DNA from: Trichormus variabilis 0441
GTDB lineage: Bacteria; Cyanobacteriota; Cyanobacteriia; Cyanobacteriales; Nostocaceae
Length of the DNA stretch: 64,000 nucleotides
NCBI RefSeq assembly: GCF_009856605.1
Contig: NZ_CP047242.1
Span: 494,001-558,000, forward strand
Reading direction: 5' to 3'
Shown: piece by piece, positions 1 to 8,136 of the stretch
How positions within the stretch are numbered: the stretch's first letter is position 1
How the letters are laid out: each line of letters starts with the position of its first letter
The notes under the pieces: model-generated
Database searches by the model: none
Told to the model about the DNA's origin: nothing
Seen by the model: only the letters and a program-made list of their open reading frames with translations
Translations under genes and position numbers: made by a program

Positions 1-1
1 C

Positions 2-103
2 AGCTACCGTAAGCAAGGTCGTCATGTATTTTATCGCCTACATGATAATCATATTCTGGAGCTTTATCAGGCTGTGGCGGAGCATTTAGACGAAAAAGAT
101 TGA
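2..103 (+). CDS. ArsR/SmtB-family metalloregulator, C-terminal fragment
   Basis: The reading frame is open from the left edge to a TGA and gives the last 33 residues of a protein. Its text ([18 protein letters not shown], then AVAEHLDE) is the wing and final helix of SmtB/ZiaR-type winged-helix repressors, and the HDNH...H/E residues sit where the alpha-5 metal site of that family lies. These proteins bind operator DNA and release it when Zn(II), or a similar metal, binds. Its position directly beside znuC and znuA fits a zinc role. It is convergent with znuC. The N-terminal part lies outside the window, so the DNA-reading helix cannot be assessed. Confidence 0.75.
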   Translation, partial: SYRKQGRHVFYRLHDNHILELYQAVAEHLDEKD

Positions 104-160
104 CTCTAAATTCAGTAAATAAATAAAAGATTCTGGTCTACTTGGATATTGTGATTTTTC

Positions 161-967
161 CTAATGATGATGTTCGTAGCGACTAAAACCAGGCCCGTAA
201 GTTGCTAATAAGTTTTGGGGTGAAAGTGCTATTTCTGGCTGACCAGTACAAACAACGGTTTGGTTAAGACAAAGTACGCGATCGCAGTGGCGGCTGACCA
301 TATCAATATCATGGGAAACTTGTAAAACAGTCCAACCTTCCTGCTGCTTTAATTCGTTCAGCATGGCATAAAAATCGGCTGCACCCTGCATATCAACTCC
401 CGCAAAAGCTTCATCGAGAACCAAAATTTTTCGAGGTATGACCAAACAGTAAGCCAGCAAGATCCGCTTTAGTTGACCACCACTAAGAGTCCCGATAGCT
501 TGATTTCGCAGATGGTAAGTATCAGTTCTGTTAAGTGCTGTGGCGATCGCTGCTGATTTTTCCCGGCTTTGAATCCTTAACTTGGAGAAAAATGAAGATT
601 TGTGATGGCGAGTTTCACCAACCCATCCTAGTCCTACCAATTCTTCCACAGAAATGGGAAAGCTACGGTCAAAAATAAAATTTTGTGGCATATAGCCTAA
701 AAGATGGCGTAAATTTCCTAACCTATTTATGGGACGACCAAAGATTTCAATTTGACCGACGCTGCGGGGAATCAAATCTAAAATTGCTTTTACTAAAGTG
801 CTTTTACCAGCGCCGTTAGGCCCAACTATAGCTGTATCTGTTCCTGGTAATAAAGTAAAAGAAACATCTCGAATCGCTAAATAATTACCTTGATATACTG
901 TCAAATTTTCTACTTTTAAAATGGGCGAGTTCATTAGTCCTATCTGGGAAATATGTGAGATTGTCAA
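161..967 (-). CDS. znuC: Zinc/manganese-type ABC transporter ATP-binding protein
   Basis: This is an ABC ATPase that would power import of a divalent metal, most likely zinc. It shows a Walker A motif (GPNGAGKST, about residues 49-57), an LSGGQ signature, a Walker B motif (ILVLDEAF) and a switch histidine (QVSHD). The length, about 260 residues, is normal for ZnuC/MntB-like ATPases. Two starts are possible: the upstream one at 967, or an ATG at 934 that begins MNSPILKVENL and aligns better with the family start. znuA lies just upstream on the same strand. The permease gene is not visible and is probably left of the window. Zinc rather than manganese is inferred from the SmtB-type neighbour and the His-rich binding protein. 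Confidence 0.85.
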   Translation of the reverse strand: MTISHISQIGLMNSPILKVENLTVYQGNYLAIRDVSFTLLPGTDTAIVGPNGAGKSTLVKAILDLIPRSVGQIEIFGRPINRLGNLRHLLGYMPQNFIFDRSFPISVEELVGLGWVGETRHHKSSFFSKLRIQSREKSAAIATALNRTDTYHLRNQAIGTLSGGQLKRILLAYCLVIPRKILVLDEAFAGVDMQGAADFYAMLNELKQQEGWTVLQVSHDIDMVSRHCDRVLCLNQTVVCTGQPEIALSPQNLLATYGPGFSRYEHHH

Positions 968-1094
968 GAGATTTTCATAGTTGTTTGTGGGTGACTATCA
1001 TGAGTAGATTACGGGGAAAAAGCGATGAAGACTCAGCATCAGATCAACTCCCTGCCACCGATAACATAACTCTGATATACCCAAGTCATGATTT

Positions 1095-2114
1095 CTACTT
1101 ACAACCCGTTTCTATAGTTTGCAAATTATCTTTCATTGCTTGGAAATAATATTGGGGATTGGTATCACCACTTTCTAAAGAGTTGAGAGAATGCAAAGTT
1201 AAATTCAAATCTTTGGATAAACTGGTAAGTAATTTGTTGTCTACACCTGGTTCACTGAACAAAGCTTTTACTTTATATTTTTTAACTGTGTTAACTGTTT
1301 TTTGTACATCTGTTGGTGAAAGTTGATCTTCAGGAACTTGCACCACAGCAACTTGCCGCAAATTATAGCGTTGAGCCAGATAGGGAAAAGCATCATGGAA
1401 GGTAATAAATGTACAATTAGGAGTTTTCTGCAAAGTTTTCTGAAACTCATTATGTAAATTGTCTAACTCTTTCATATAAGCCTCAGCATTAGCTTGATAG
1501 GTCGCTTTATTTGCCGGGTCAGCCGCAATTAAGCCATCTCGAATATTTTTTACTTGCTGTTTTGCTAACACTGGATCTAGCCAAACATGGGGGTTACCTT
1601 CAGAATGTTCATGGTCATGATCGTGGTCTTTGGTTCCTGTTTCTACAACAGGTGAAATTTCATTTAAAACTTTGATGTTTTTACTAGCATCTATTTGGGT
1701 TAATTGAGGATTTTGGGCATTTTTTACCGTATTGTCGAGAAATTCTTCCAAACCTAACCCATTTTTGACTAAAACATTAGCTGTGGCGATCGCTTTCACA
1801 TTACTTGGTGTTGCTTGGTAATCATGTACTTCCGTATTAGGTGGGATTAAAAGTGATACATCTGCGGCTTCTCCAGCTACAGCTTTGGTAAATAAATATG
1901 TTGGTAAAATCGTTGCTACTATTTTAGTTTTTGGCTGCTGCACTGACGGAATAGAGGCAGCCTCCTTTGCTGTTGGCGACTGTTGGGCAGTTGTTCCCTG
2001 ATTACTATTCGATTGGCCACAACCAACCGTCATGGACAACATTAGCAAGGCTATTAAGGACATGATGCCATTTTGCTGTCTACCTACTTTACTTCTGACG
2101 TGAGTCCAAATCAC
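1095..2114 (-). CDS. znuA: Zinc ABC transporter substrate-binding lipoprotein
   Basis: This is a TroA/ZnuA-type cluster A-1 binding protein, exported and lipid-anchored, which would capture Zn(II) in the periplasm and pass it to the permease. A hydrophobic signal segment ends in a lipobox-like TVGC. A histidine-rich loop (KDHDHDHEHSEG) precedes GNPHVWLDP, and the family ligand motifs PNTEVHDY, GNPHVW and TFHDAFPY are all present. The frame is open to an ATG at 2159, but a GTG at 2114 sits behind a strong GGAGAGGA Shine-Dalgarno sequence and places the signal peptide properly, so I chose the GTG. A Fur/Zur-like box lies about 90-108 bases upstream. It is divergent from a porin gene and is followed by znuC after about 130 bases. 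Confidence 0.88.
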   Translation of the reverse strand: MIWTHVRSKVGRQQNGIMSLIALLMLSMTVGCGQSNSNQGTTAQQSPTAKEAASIPSVQQPKTKIVATILPTYLFTKAVAGEAADVSLLIPPNTEVHDYQATPSNVKAIATANVLVKNGLGLEEFLDNTVKNAQNPQLTQIDASKNIKVLNEISPVVETGTKDHDHDHEHSEGNPHVWLDPVLAKQQVKNIRDGLIAADPANKATYQANAEAYMKELDNLHNEFQKTLQKTPNCTFITFHDAFPYLAQRYNLRQVAVVQVPEDQLSPTDVQKTVNTVKKYKVKALFSEPGVDNKLLTSLSKDLNLTLHSLNSLESGDTNPQYYFQAMKDNLQTIETGCK

Positions 2115-2203
2115 TGTATTTTCCTCTCCATAAGGATGCTGATGCGGTTGTTGCCACAATCAACATAGATTTTGACAATGATACTTATTGTACATTGCTA
2201 TAT

Positions 2204-2222
2204 TATAATAATTCTCATTCTC
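2204..2222. promoter_or_regulatory. Candidate Fur/Zur-type operator between znuA and the porin gene
   Basis: The 19 bases TATAATAATTCTCATTCTC match the Fur consensus, written on this strand as GATAATGATTATCATTATC, at 15 of 19 positions by eye. The site lies in the divergent region upstream of znuA, so repression by a zinc-loaded Zur (a Fur paralogue) is the natural reading. A second symmetric element, ACAAT-N7-ATTGT, lies nearby at 2175-2191. The assignment to Zur rather than Fur is inference from the adjacent genes. Confidence 0.5.
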
Positions 2223-2495
2223 ATATACTGAAGACAATAAATTTCTTGCCAGCAATCACCGGAGTGTTTTGCGGGTGTTGTGTTACATATCTCTCACTCC
2301 ACCGAATGTACTGGTTGAGAGATGTTCTCTTTACATAAAATGGATCAATTACGAATTCTTGACTTTTAATGTGACAAAAATTGCTAAGTGCTGCTAATAT
2401 CTTGGGAATACTTTTGAAGTAAATATTATTTCAAATGAACTTGGTATATCTATTGCCAAGAAGAAGATGTGTGTGAGTAAAGTGTGAGGAGAAAA

Positions 2496-4091
2496 ATGCA
2501 GAAAATATGGAAGTATTGGCTGGTTAACCCAGTAATTTGCAGCACAATGCTATTTTCTGGCGCTGCGGCCTTTGCAGGAGAAACCCCTGCCACAACAGAA
2601 ATAAATGAAACCTCAGAAACCTCAAAAATAGCTAATGCAGAACTAGCTACTCAACAAGAGGTAATGTCACAAGTTACCTCAGTTTCTCAGTTTTCCGACG
2701 TACAACCTACAGACTGGGCTTTCCAAGCATTGCAATCACTGGTAGAACGTTATGGTTGTATTGCAGGGTATCCCAATGGGACATACCGTGGTAATCGCGC
2801 CCTGACCAGGTATGAATTTGCCGCAGGTTTGAATGCTTGTCTGGATCGAGTCAATGAACTCATAGCTACTGCCACGGCGGAGTTAGTCACAAAAGAAGAC
2901 TTAGCTACACTACAAAAGCTACAAGAAGAGTTTTCTGCGGAACTAGCAACATTAAGAGGTCGAGTTGATGCTTTAGAAGCACGTACCTCGGAATTAGAAG
3001 CCAATCAATTCTCGACTACAACAAAGCTGCAAGGACAAGTAGTATCAGTTATCAGCGATGTCTTATCAGGCGATCGCGTCAATAATGCAGATATCGTCGA
3101 TACAAATACTACTCTGGGAGTACGGGCGCGATTAGAACTTGTCTCCAGCTTCACTGGGCAAGATACCTTGTTCACCAGAATTGAAGCTAACAACATTACT
3201 AGCCCCGACATTAATACTCCAGAAGGTAACCTATTCTTCGCTAGTGCTGCACCTAGTACTAACGCTGCTATTGGTACTTTGTGGTATGGCTTTCCCTTAG
3301 GCAAGAACACCCAAGCCAAGCTAATTGCTGTTGGCGGCGCAGCAGACGACCTCACCAGTACCGTAAACATATTTGATGGAGATGGTGCTTTTGGTGCTTT
3401 AACTACCTTTGGTACACGTAACCCGATTTATGGGCAGATAGGTGGTACTGGTCTGGGTGTCACTCACCAGTTTAGTGATAAATTAGCCTTGAGCTTGGGT
3501 TATTTGAGCGGTACAGCAAATAACCCATCACCCCAAAACGGTTTATTTGATGGCGCTTATGGTGCATTAGCGCAACTGACAGTTAGACCAAGCGATCGCA
3601 CCAGTGTTGGCTTAACATATATCAATTCTTATCGGCAACCTCTAGCCACTGGTAGTAACGCTGCAACCACCTTCCAAGGTTTAGACGAAAGATTCTCCAG
3701 CAATTCCTACGGTCTCCAAGCTTCTATCGGTCTCAGTGAAAAATTAGTCTTGGGTGGATGGGCTGGTTACACCAATAGCCGCATCTTGACAGGCGATCGT
3801 GGAGATGTTGATATTTGGAACTATGCTGTTACTCTTGGTTTCCCCGACCTTGGGAAAAAAGGTAACTTAGCCGGTATCATTGCGGGGATGGAACCAAAAG
3901 TCACAAGTTCTAGCGTTGCTGGACTAGATAGAGATAGAGATACTTCCTATCATGTGGAAGCATTTTATCAATACAAAGTCAGCGATAATATCACCATCAC
4001 ACCAGGCATTATCTGGTTAACATCACCAGACCACAATGACAATAATGATGATGTTGTTATTGGTGCGTTGAGAACCACATTTAGTTTCTAA
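2496..4091 (+). CDS. SLH-domain OprB-family outer membrane porin
   Basis: This is a cyanobacterial major outer-membrane porin. It has a signal peptide (about residues 1-28), an S-layer homology domain (FSDVQPTDWAFQALQ through TRYEFAAGL), a short coiled coil (LATLRGRVDALEARTSELE), then a beta-rich OprB barrel ending in an aromatic residue (TTFSF). The SLH domain binds peptidoglycan-linked polymer and anchors the barrel. The frame extends to a GTG at 2484, but that GTG overlaps the AGGAG ribosome binding site, so the ATG at 2496 is the better start. Because it is divergent from znuA and shares the operator region, it may be zinc-regulated and could pass metal ions; that is inference. A clear terminator follows. 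Confidence 0.88.
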   Translation: MQKIWKYWLVNPVICSTMLFSGAAAFAGETPATTEINETSETSKIANAELATQQEVMSQVTSVSQFSDVQPTDWAFQALQSLVERYGCIAGYPNGTYRGNRALTRYEFAAGLNACLDRVNELIATATAELVTKEDLATLQKLQEEFSAELATLRGRVDALEARTSELEANQFSTTTKLQGQVVSVISDVLSGDRVNNADIVDTNTTLGVRARLELVSSFTGQDTLFTRIEANNITSPDINTPEGNLFFASAAPSTNAAIGTLWYGFPLGKNTQAKLIAVGGAADDLTSTVNIFDGDGAFGALTTFGTRNPIYGQIGGTGLGVTHQFSDKLALSLGYLSGTANNPSPQNGLFDGAYGALAQLTVRPSDRTSVGLTYINSYRQPLATGSNAATTFQGLDERFSSNSYGLQASIGLSEKLVLGGWAGYTNSRILTGDRGDVDIWNYAVTLGFPDLGKKGNLAGIIAGMEPKVTSSSVAGLDRDRDTSYHVEAFYQYKVSDNITITPGIIWLTSPDHNDNNDDVVIGALRTTFSF

Positions 4092-4107
4092 TTTCTCTAA
4101 ACTCACC

Positions 4108-4141
4108 AAAAAGACGCAAAGTGATTCTTTGCGTCTTTTTT
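4108..4141 (+). terminator. Rho-independent terminator of the porin gene
   Basis: AAAAAGACGCAAAG and CTTTGCGTCTTTTT form a strong hairpin with a 5-base loop and a T-run, 16 bases after the porin stop codon. Confidence 0.9.
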
Positions 4142-4144
4142 ATG

Positions 4145-4170
4145 GGTAATTGGTAATAGGTAATTGGTAA
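4145..4170. repeat. Short tandem heptamer repeat (GGTAATT/GGTAATA)
   Basis: Tandem heptamers of the GGTAATT type. This is the STRR class known from heterocystous cyanobacteria; related copies occur elsewhere in this window, near 18.7, 43.2 and 44.5 kb. Confidence 0.7.
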
Positions 4171-4213
4171 GAATTTTCTTTTACCCTCTGCACTCAGTCT
4201 CCAATCCCTAAGC

Positions 4214-4687
4214 TTATTCCAAACCATCATTACCAACAGCAGCCCTAACCAGTGATGTAAACTCATCTAATGTGAGATTGCCGTATCTGAGTCTGTCCAC
4301 TACAGCACCCCTAATAGACCCGCCTACATCGTATGGAAGTTTAGCTAGTCCACCAGTATGTAGTGTTAGGGCTGGATATGCTGCATGAGTAATAGGATCT
4401 ATATACGAGAATGCTGTAACTGTATACGCACCGTTGAATCCTGCAAAATAAGTTCCTTTCGGTGCGACCGCCTCAGCCGCAATAGTTGATAGATAAGCAC
4501 CAGGAGTAAGATACACTGCTGCACCTGCAAAGACAGCAGGCTCTCCAGAACTGAAGTCAGAGATTGGGTCTTCTATTATTGCTTGGGCTGATGCTGGAGT
4601 TGATGCAAAGCTTAAGCAAGCAATAAAACCTGTTAGAGCTAGACTAGCTTTCAATATCAAGCCAGTAACGCCAGAAAATAATTTCAT
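4214..4687 (-). CDS. Secreted protein of unknown function
   Basis: A 157-residue protein that I do not recognise. The N-terminus has a lysine followed by a long hydrophobic core and an Ala-x-Ala site (STPASAQA, about residue 35), so it is probably a Sec-exported protein. The mature part is short, rich in Ala, Gly and Tyr, has no cysteines and shows no catalytic motif. It ends with an acidic LTLDEFTSLVRAAVGNDGLE tail. It lies alone on the minus strand, with the porin terminator about 70 bases beyond its stop. The AT-rich 290 bases upstream may hold its promoter. Confidence 0.65.
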   Translation of the reverse strand: MKLFSGVTGLILKASLALTGFIACLSFASTPASAQAIIEDPISDFSSGEPAVFAGAAVYLTPGAYLSTIAAEAVAPKGTYFAGFNGAYTVTAFSYIDPITHAAYPALTLHTGGLAKLPYDVGGSIRGAVVDRLRYGNLTLDEFTSLVRAAVGNDGLE

Positions 4688-4981
4688 ATAAATCCTATGT
4701 TTTTAGGGGTTGAGCTTGATTTGTTAGATATTTGGATATACTCTTTACAAGAATTGAGAGATGTTTAACTTAAAGATGAACTAATAACAAATATATGTTA
4801 TCTAGATAATTTTATGTATATAAATAAAGGCAGTTAATTAGACATTAAATCGTCATAATAATAGACATAAAACTCTCAATAATGTTCTTCTTATTCTTTC
4901 TAATTGCTCAAAGTATTACGAATAAAAATAAACACCATCAATAACATGATAAATTTTAGTATTTAGTCTTATTATTACTCT

Positions 4982-5575
4982 TCATGCCGATCGCCTAAAT
5001 TTCTGTTCTTGATGGCGCTGCTGTAACTTGTGCATATGATTGAATAAATGCCAGCAATATTCTTCCGGCAATCCGCAGGTAACTGCACCCCTAAGAACAA
5101 CATTGAAGTACCAGTCATTAGGTGCAACTTCTTCCTCTGATTTATTCACCACTACGTATGTGCGAACATCTTGATACACTCGACTGTGGCTGTGAATCTC
5201 TACTGATTCATGACGATAGAGGTTTTGGGATACACCTTCACGTTGATCTAAGTATTCACTTAAGCGTAAAGGTAATTGGTAAAGTACGCCTTTAACACTG
5301 GCTTTGGGGTCTTTAACTATATCTAAAACACCACATTTACGGCTTGGTAAATAGAGATAAAATCCCAAACGATAACCTTTCAATACTCCAGGGCCGATAA
5401 TATAAGGGTGCGTGTTCTCACCAAGCGATCGCTTCAAATCCACCGGACACATACAACTGCCATAGGCAAAATAATAAAACATCGGCTCTTTGTGAGGCGG
5501 CGACTTTGTCTCTAAATGTACAGGATGATGAGATTGCACCCAAGTATGGTGTGGGTGCGTACTTTGATGGCTCAT
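4982..5575 (-). CDS. Gamma-glutamylcyclotransferase-like (AIG2/GGCT fold) protein
   Basis: The motif FYYFAYGSCM followed by LKGYRLGFYLY is the GGCT/AIG2 substrate loop. This family removes gamma-glutamyl groups as 5-oxoproline from glutathione-like or gamma-glutamylamine substrates. VLYQLP and the following ...YLDQREGV match the family, and the E of REGV is at the expected catalytic position. The first 30 residues are His-rich and family homology starts at MFYYFAYGS, so an internal ATG (about 5481) is an alternative start. A long extension after the core and unusual cysteines in GSCMCP suggest a cyanobacterial subfamily. The substrate is unknown. Confidence 0.75.
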   Translation of the reverse strand: MSHQSTHPHHTWVQSHHPVHLETKSPPHKEPMFYYFAYGSCMCPVDLKRSLGENTHPYIIGPGVLKGYRLGFYLYLPSRKCGVLDIVKDPKASVKGVLYQLPLRLSEYLDQREGVSQNLYRHESVEIHSHSRVYQDVRTYVVVNKSEEEVAPNDWYFNVVLRGAVTCGLPEEYCWHLFNHMHKLQQRHQEQKFRRSA

Positions 5576-5826
5576 TGATCCCTGGAAGTATATGGTACTA
5601 TCAGAGTTATACTACATTCATCTTCAGTATTCAACTAAATCTCGATAGATAAACCGTAGTTTAAGATGTAGGCTGAAGAGTCGTTTTCCTTACGTCCTGC
5701 ATTAAAATATTTTCGGCGTTGTATAAATGCGGGATGATTTCTATCACGCAGTAGACGCTTTGCTGCTTGCCGCAGGCATCAGAACTTTTTAAGACAGAGA
5801 CGCAAAGAGCAATTGTTGATAATATA

Positions 5827-6747
5827 TCAAGCTAAACAACTAGCAATTGTTGCTAAAACAGACTGAGAAAGCGTAGGCAAATCATAGCCACCTTCTAAGC
5901 CAAATAAAATTTTACGGGTTATTCCTAAACAATAATTAGTGAATAAGCCATAGTCTTTTGGTTGTAAATTGACGCTAGCTAGAGGATCGTCAGCATTACC
6001 ATCATAACCAGCGCTAACAATCAGTAAATCTGGTTGAAACTCTGATAAAAACGGGATTATCTTTTTCTCCCATAATGGCTGATATACAGCCAGATCACTA
6101 CCAGGTGGTACGGGCAGATTTAACACATTATTATGGAAACCCTTTTCTGTGGCTCTACCTGTCCCAGGATAACAGGGGTACTGATGGAGAGAACAGTAAG
6201 CAATTTGGGGATTAACTTCCACGATCGCCTGTGTACCATTACCATGATGTACATCCCAATCGATAATGGCGACACGGTTAATTCCTGGCTGTTCTAAGGC
6301 ATAATAAGCGGCGATCGCTGCATTAGAAAATAGACAAAATCCCATCCCTGCATCGCCTTCTGCATGGTGTCCTGGTGGACGCGCCAGCACAAAAGCGGGA
6401 TTTGCCGACTCTAACACAGCATCCATCCCGTTTAACCAAGCACTCACCGCCAATAAAGCCACATCATAACTACGAGGTGAGACTGGTGTATCGCCATCCA
6501 AATAACCGCCACCAGTAGTAGCGATATCCCTGACTTTATTAACGTAACCAGGACTATGAACCTTTACCAAAAGCGGCATTACAGATGAGTTTTCTAGGGC
6601 TGGTGTAGGTTCAATCCAAGTAACTTTTTCCGCAAACGCAGCCTGTTTTAGTGCATTAACAATTGCTGTCAAACGTTCTGGGCTTTCTGGGTGATATTTG
6701 CCAGTTTTGTGATCTAGAAACTCATCAGAATATATGACTGGAAACAT
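5827..6747 (-). CDS. Histone deacetylase-family (AcuC-like) deacetylase
   Basis: This is a class II HDAC-like amidohydrolase of about 306 residues. It carries the charge-relay and zinc motifs RPPGHHAEGDAGMGFC, IDWDVHHGNGTQ and SAGYDGNADDP. Bacterial members deacetylate acetylated lysines of enzymes, or acetylpolyamines; the substrate here cannot be read from sequence. The catalytic His pair and the Asp-His zinc ligands are all present, so it should be active. It appears monocistronic. The ATG at 6747 fits the family start (MFPVIYSDEFLDH). Confidence 0.9.
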   Translation of the reverse strand: MFPVIYSDEFLDHKTGKYHPESPERLTAIVNALKQAAFAEKVTWIEPTPALENSSVMPLLVKVHSPGYVNKVRDIATTGGGYLDGDTPVSPRSYDVALLAVSAWLNGMDAVLESANPAFVLARPPGHHAEGDAGMGFCLFSNAAIAAYYALEQPGINRVAIIDWDVHHGNGTQAIVEVNPQIAYCSLHQYPCYPGTGRATEKGFHNNVLNLPVPPGSDLAVYQPLWEKKIIPFLSEFQPDLLIVSAGYDGNADDPLASVNLQPKDYGLFTNYCLGITRKILFGLEGGYDLPTLSQSVLATIASCLA

Positions 6748-7063
6748 GGCAGGAGATGGACAGCATGATACTGAATGCCATTGTATCGTCTGTTAAGGAC
6801 TGGGGATTGCTTTACTTCTCACTCCCTATCTTTTGAACTGCTTAGGGACTTCCAGATAGAAAAATGTCCCAAATGTAGGGTGCGTCAGTGCGAGAAAACC
6901 TAACTACAACAAGAAATTATTCATACTGACGCACCCTACTAACTCAATTGCGAATTGGTATTAGACCACCTCGAAAGCAAGAGATCACAAAATTATTCTA
7001 AGTATGATGTTATTGTTTTGGGTAATTGCACCAAAATCCCTGAAATAACAACAAAATTGTTAC
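6748..7063. other. Intergenic region, 316 bases
   Basis: It separates the deacetylase from the divergent P-loop NTPase pair and should hold both promoters. The only structured element is the inverted repeat at 6874-6939. I saw no small gene. Confidence 0.6.
6874..6939. repeat. Palindromic MITE-like repeat GTAGGGTGCGTCAGT
   Basis: GTAGGGTGCGTCAGT (6875-6889) is repeated in perfect inverted form as ACTGACGCACCCTAC (6925-6939), giving a 15-bp stem around a 35-base loop. From general knowledge, elements with GTAGGGTG(C/G)G ends are abundant small non-autonomous repeats in Nostoc-type genomes. Confidence 0.8.
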
Positions 7064-8134
7064 ATGACCTCTGGTTCACTGCCTACTAATCCCTTTGTGG
7101 CTGCGGGGATGATAGAAGATCCCAGATTATTTGTTGGTCGTAAAGAAGAATTATATGCGATCGCCTCTCGCATGACTGGCGTACAGCCGACGAGTATCAA
7201 TATCGTCGGTGATAAGCGTATTGGCAAATCTTCACTGCTGTATCATTTCTTTCTCACTTGGCAGCAGCGAGTACCAGACCCGAATCGTTATCTAGTAATT
7301 TATCGCTCACTCAGAAACGCCAATTGTCAAACTGAAGCGGGATTTTATCAAGAAGTTGCTAATGGTTGGGGTAATTTTGGTAGCAACAGGCGATTCTCTC
7401 TAAATAATCCCTTGAAGCCGAAATTGTGGAATCGACAGACATTTTTTGAGGCTATCAAGGCGATGGAACAGCAGCAAGTTTTACCTGTTCTGTGTCTTGA
7501 TGATTTTGAAAGCCTGTTCGACTATCCCCAGGAATTTAACGACGGATTTTATGATAACTTGCGATCGCTCATGGAAGACAACGCCTTGATGTTGGTAGTA
7601 GCTTCCCGCAAACCACTCAAGGTTTATGGTGAAGAACATCGATATGTCTCCAGTTTTTTCAATATTGCTCACTGTATTGTTTTGCGAGAATTAACTACAG
7701 ATGAAGCAATTGAACTGACGCGCTTACCAAGTCGTTCTAGTCAGGGTGCGGTGTTGAGTCAAGATGAACAGAATCATGCTCAACAGTGGGGTCAGCGTCA
7801 TCCTTATAAGCTACAACTAGCTGGTACTTGTTTGTGGGAAGCACATCAAACAGGTAAGCCAATCAAATGGGCGAAACAGCAGTTTGAACAACAGATTAAT
7901 CATCCTGCATCGGGAAAGCAACAAAGCTATTGGCAAAAATGGCTACTTTTTATATTTGTGGATTTGCCCAAGCGCTTGGGTAGTTTCACCAAATTGATAG
8001 GTGTAACTGTAGATGATGTGAGTAGCTGGATTATTGGGACAGCAATTGTAGTTATGTTTGTCCTGGTTTTTATGCGTGTACTCGAATGGAAGCAAGTTTG
8101 GGATTTTGTACGTGATCAGTTGGGGATTAAGTAG
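7064..8134 (+). CDS. P-loop (AAA/STAND-type) NTPase with C-terminal membrane anchor
   Basis: A 356-residue protein. A PFVAAGMIEDPRLFVGRKEEL entry motif leads into Walker A GDKRIGKSS (residues 49-57). Walker B is VLCLDDFES (about 142-150), with a sensor-1-like LMLVVASRK. The layout resembles novel STAND/archaeal-type AAA ATPases. One transmembrane helix lies near the C-terminus (about residues 322-340, IIGTAIVVMFVLVFM), with roughly 16 residues after it, so the ATPase probably faces the cytoplasm. The next gene starts two bases after the stop, so the two are translationally coupled. The function is unknown. Partner sensing or a conflict-type role is inference from the domain style alone. Confidence 0.75.
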   Translation: MTSGSLPTNPFVAAGMIEDPRLFVGRKEELYAIASRMTGVQPTSINIVGDKRIGKSSLLYHFFLTWQQRVPDPNRYLVIYRSLRNANCQTEAGFYQEVANGWGNFGSNRRFSLNNPLKPKLWNRQTFFEAIKAMEQQQVLPVLCLDDFESLFDYPQEFNDGFYDNLRSLMEDNALMLVVASRKPLKVYGEEHRYVSSFFNIAHCIVLRELTTDEAIELTRLPSRSSQGAVLSQDEQNHAQQWGQRHPYKLQLAGTCLWEAHQTGKPIKWAKQQFEQQINHPASGKQQSYWQKWLLFIFVDLPKRLGSFTKLIGVTVDDVSSWIIGTAIVVMFVLVFMRVLEWKQVWDFVRDQLGIK

Positions 8135-8136
8135 CC

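Noticed and set aside
955-1149. 64-residue plus-strand ORF between znuC and znuA
   Set aside because: Overlaps the ends of both genes on the other strand and has no coding character.
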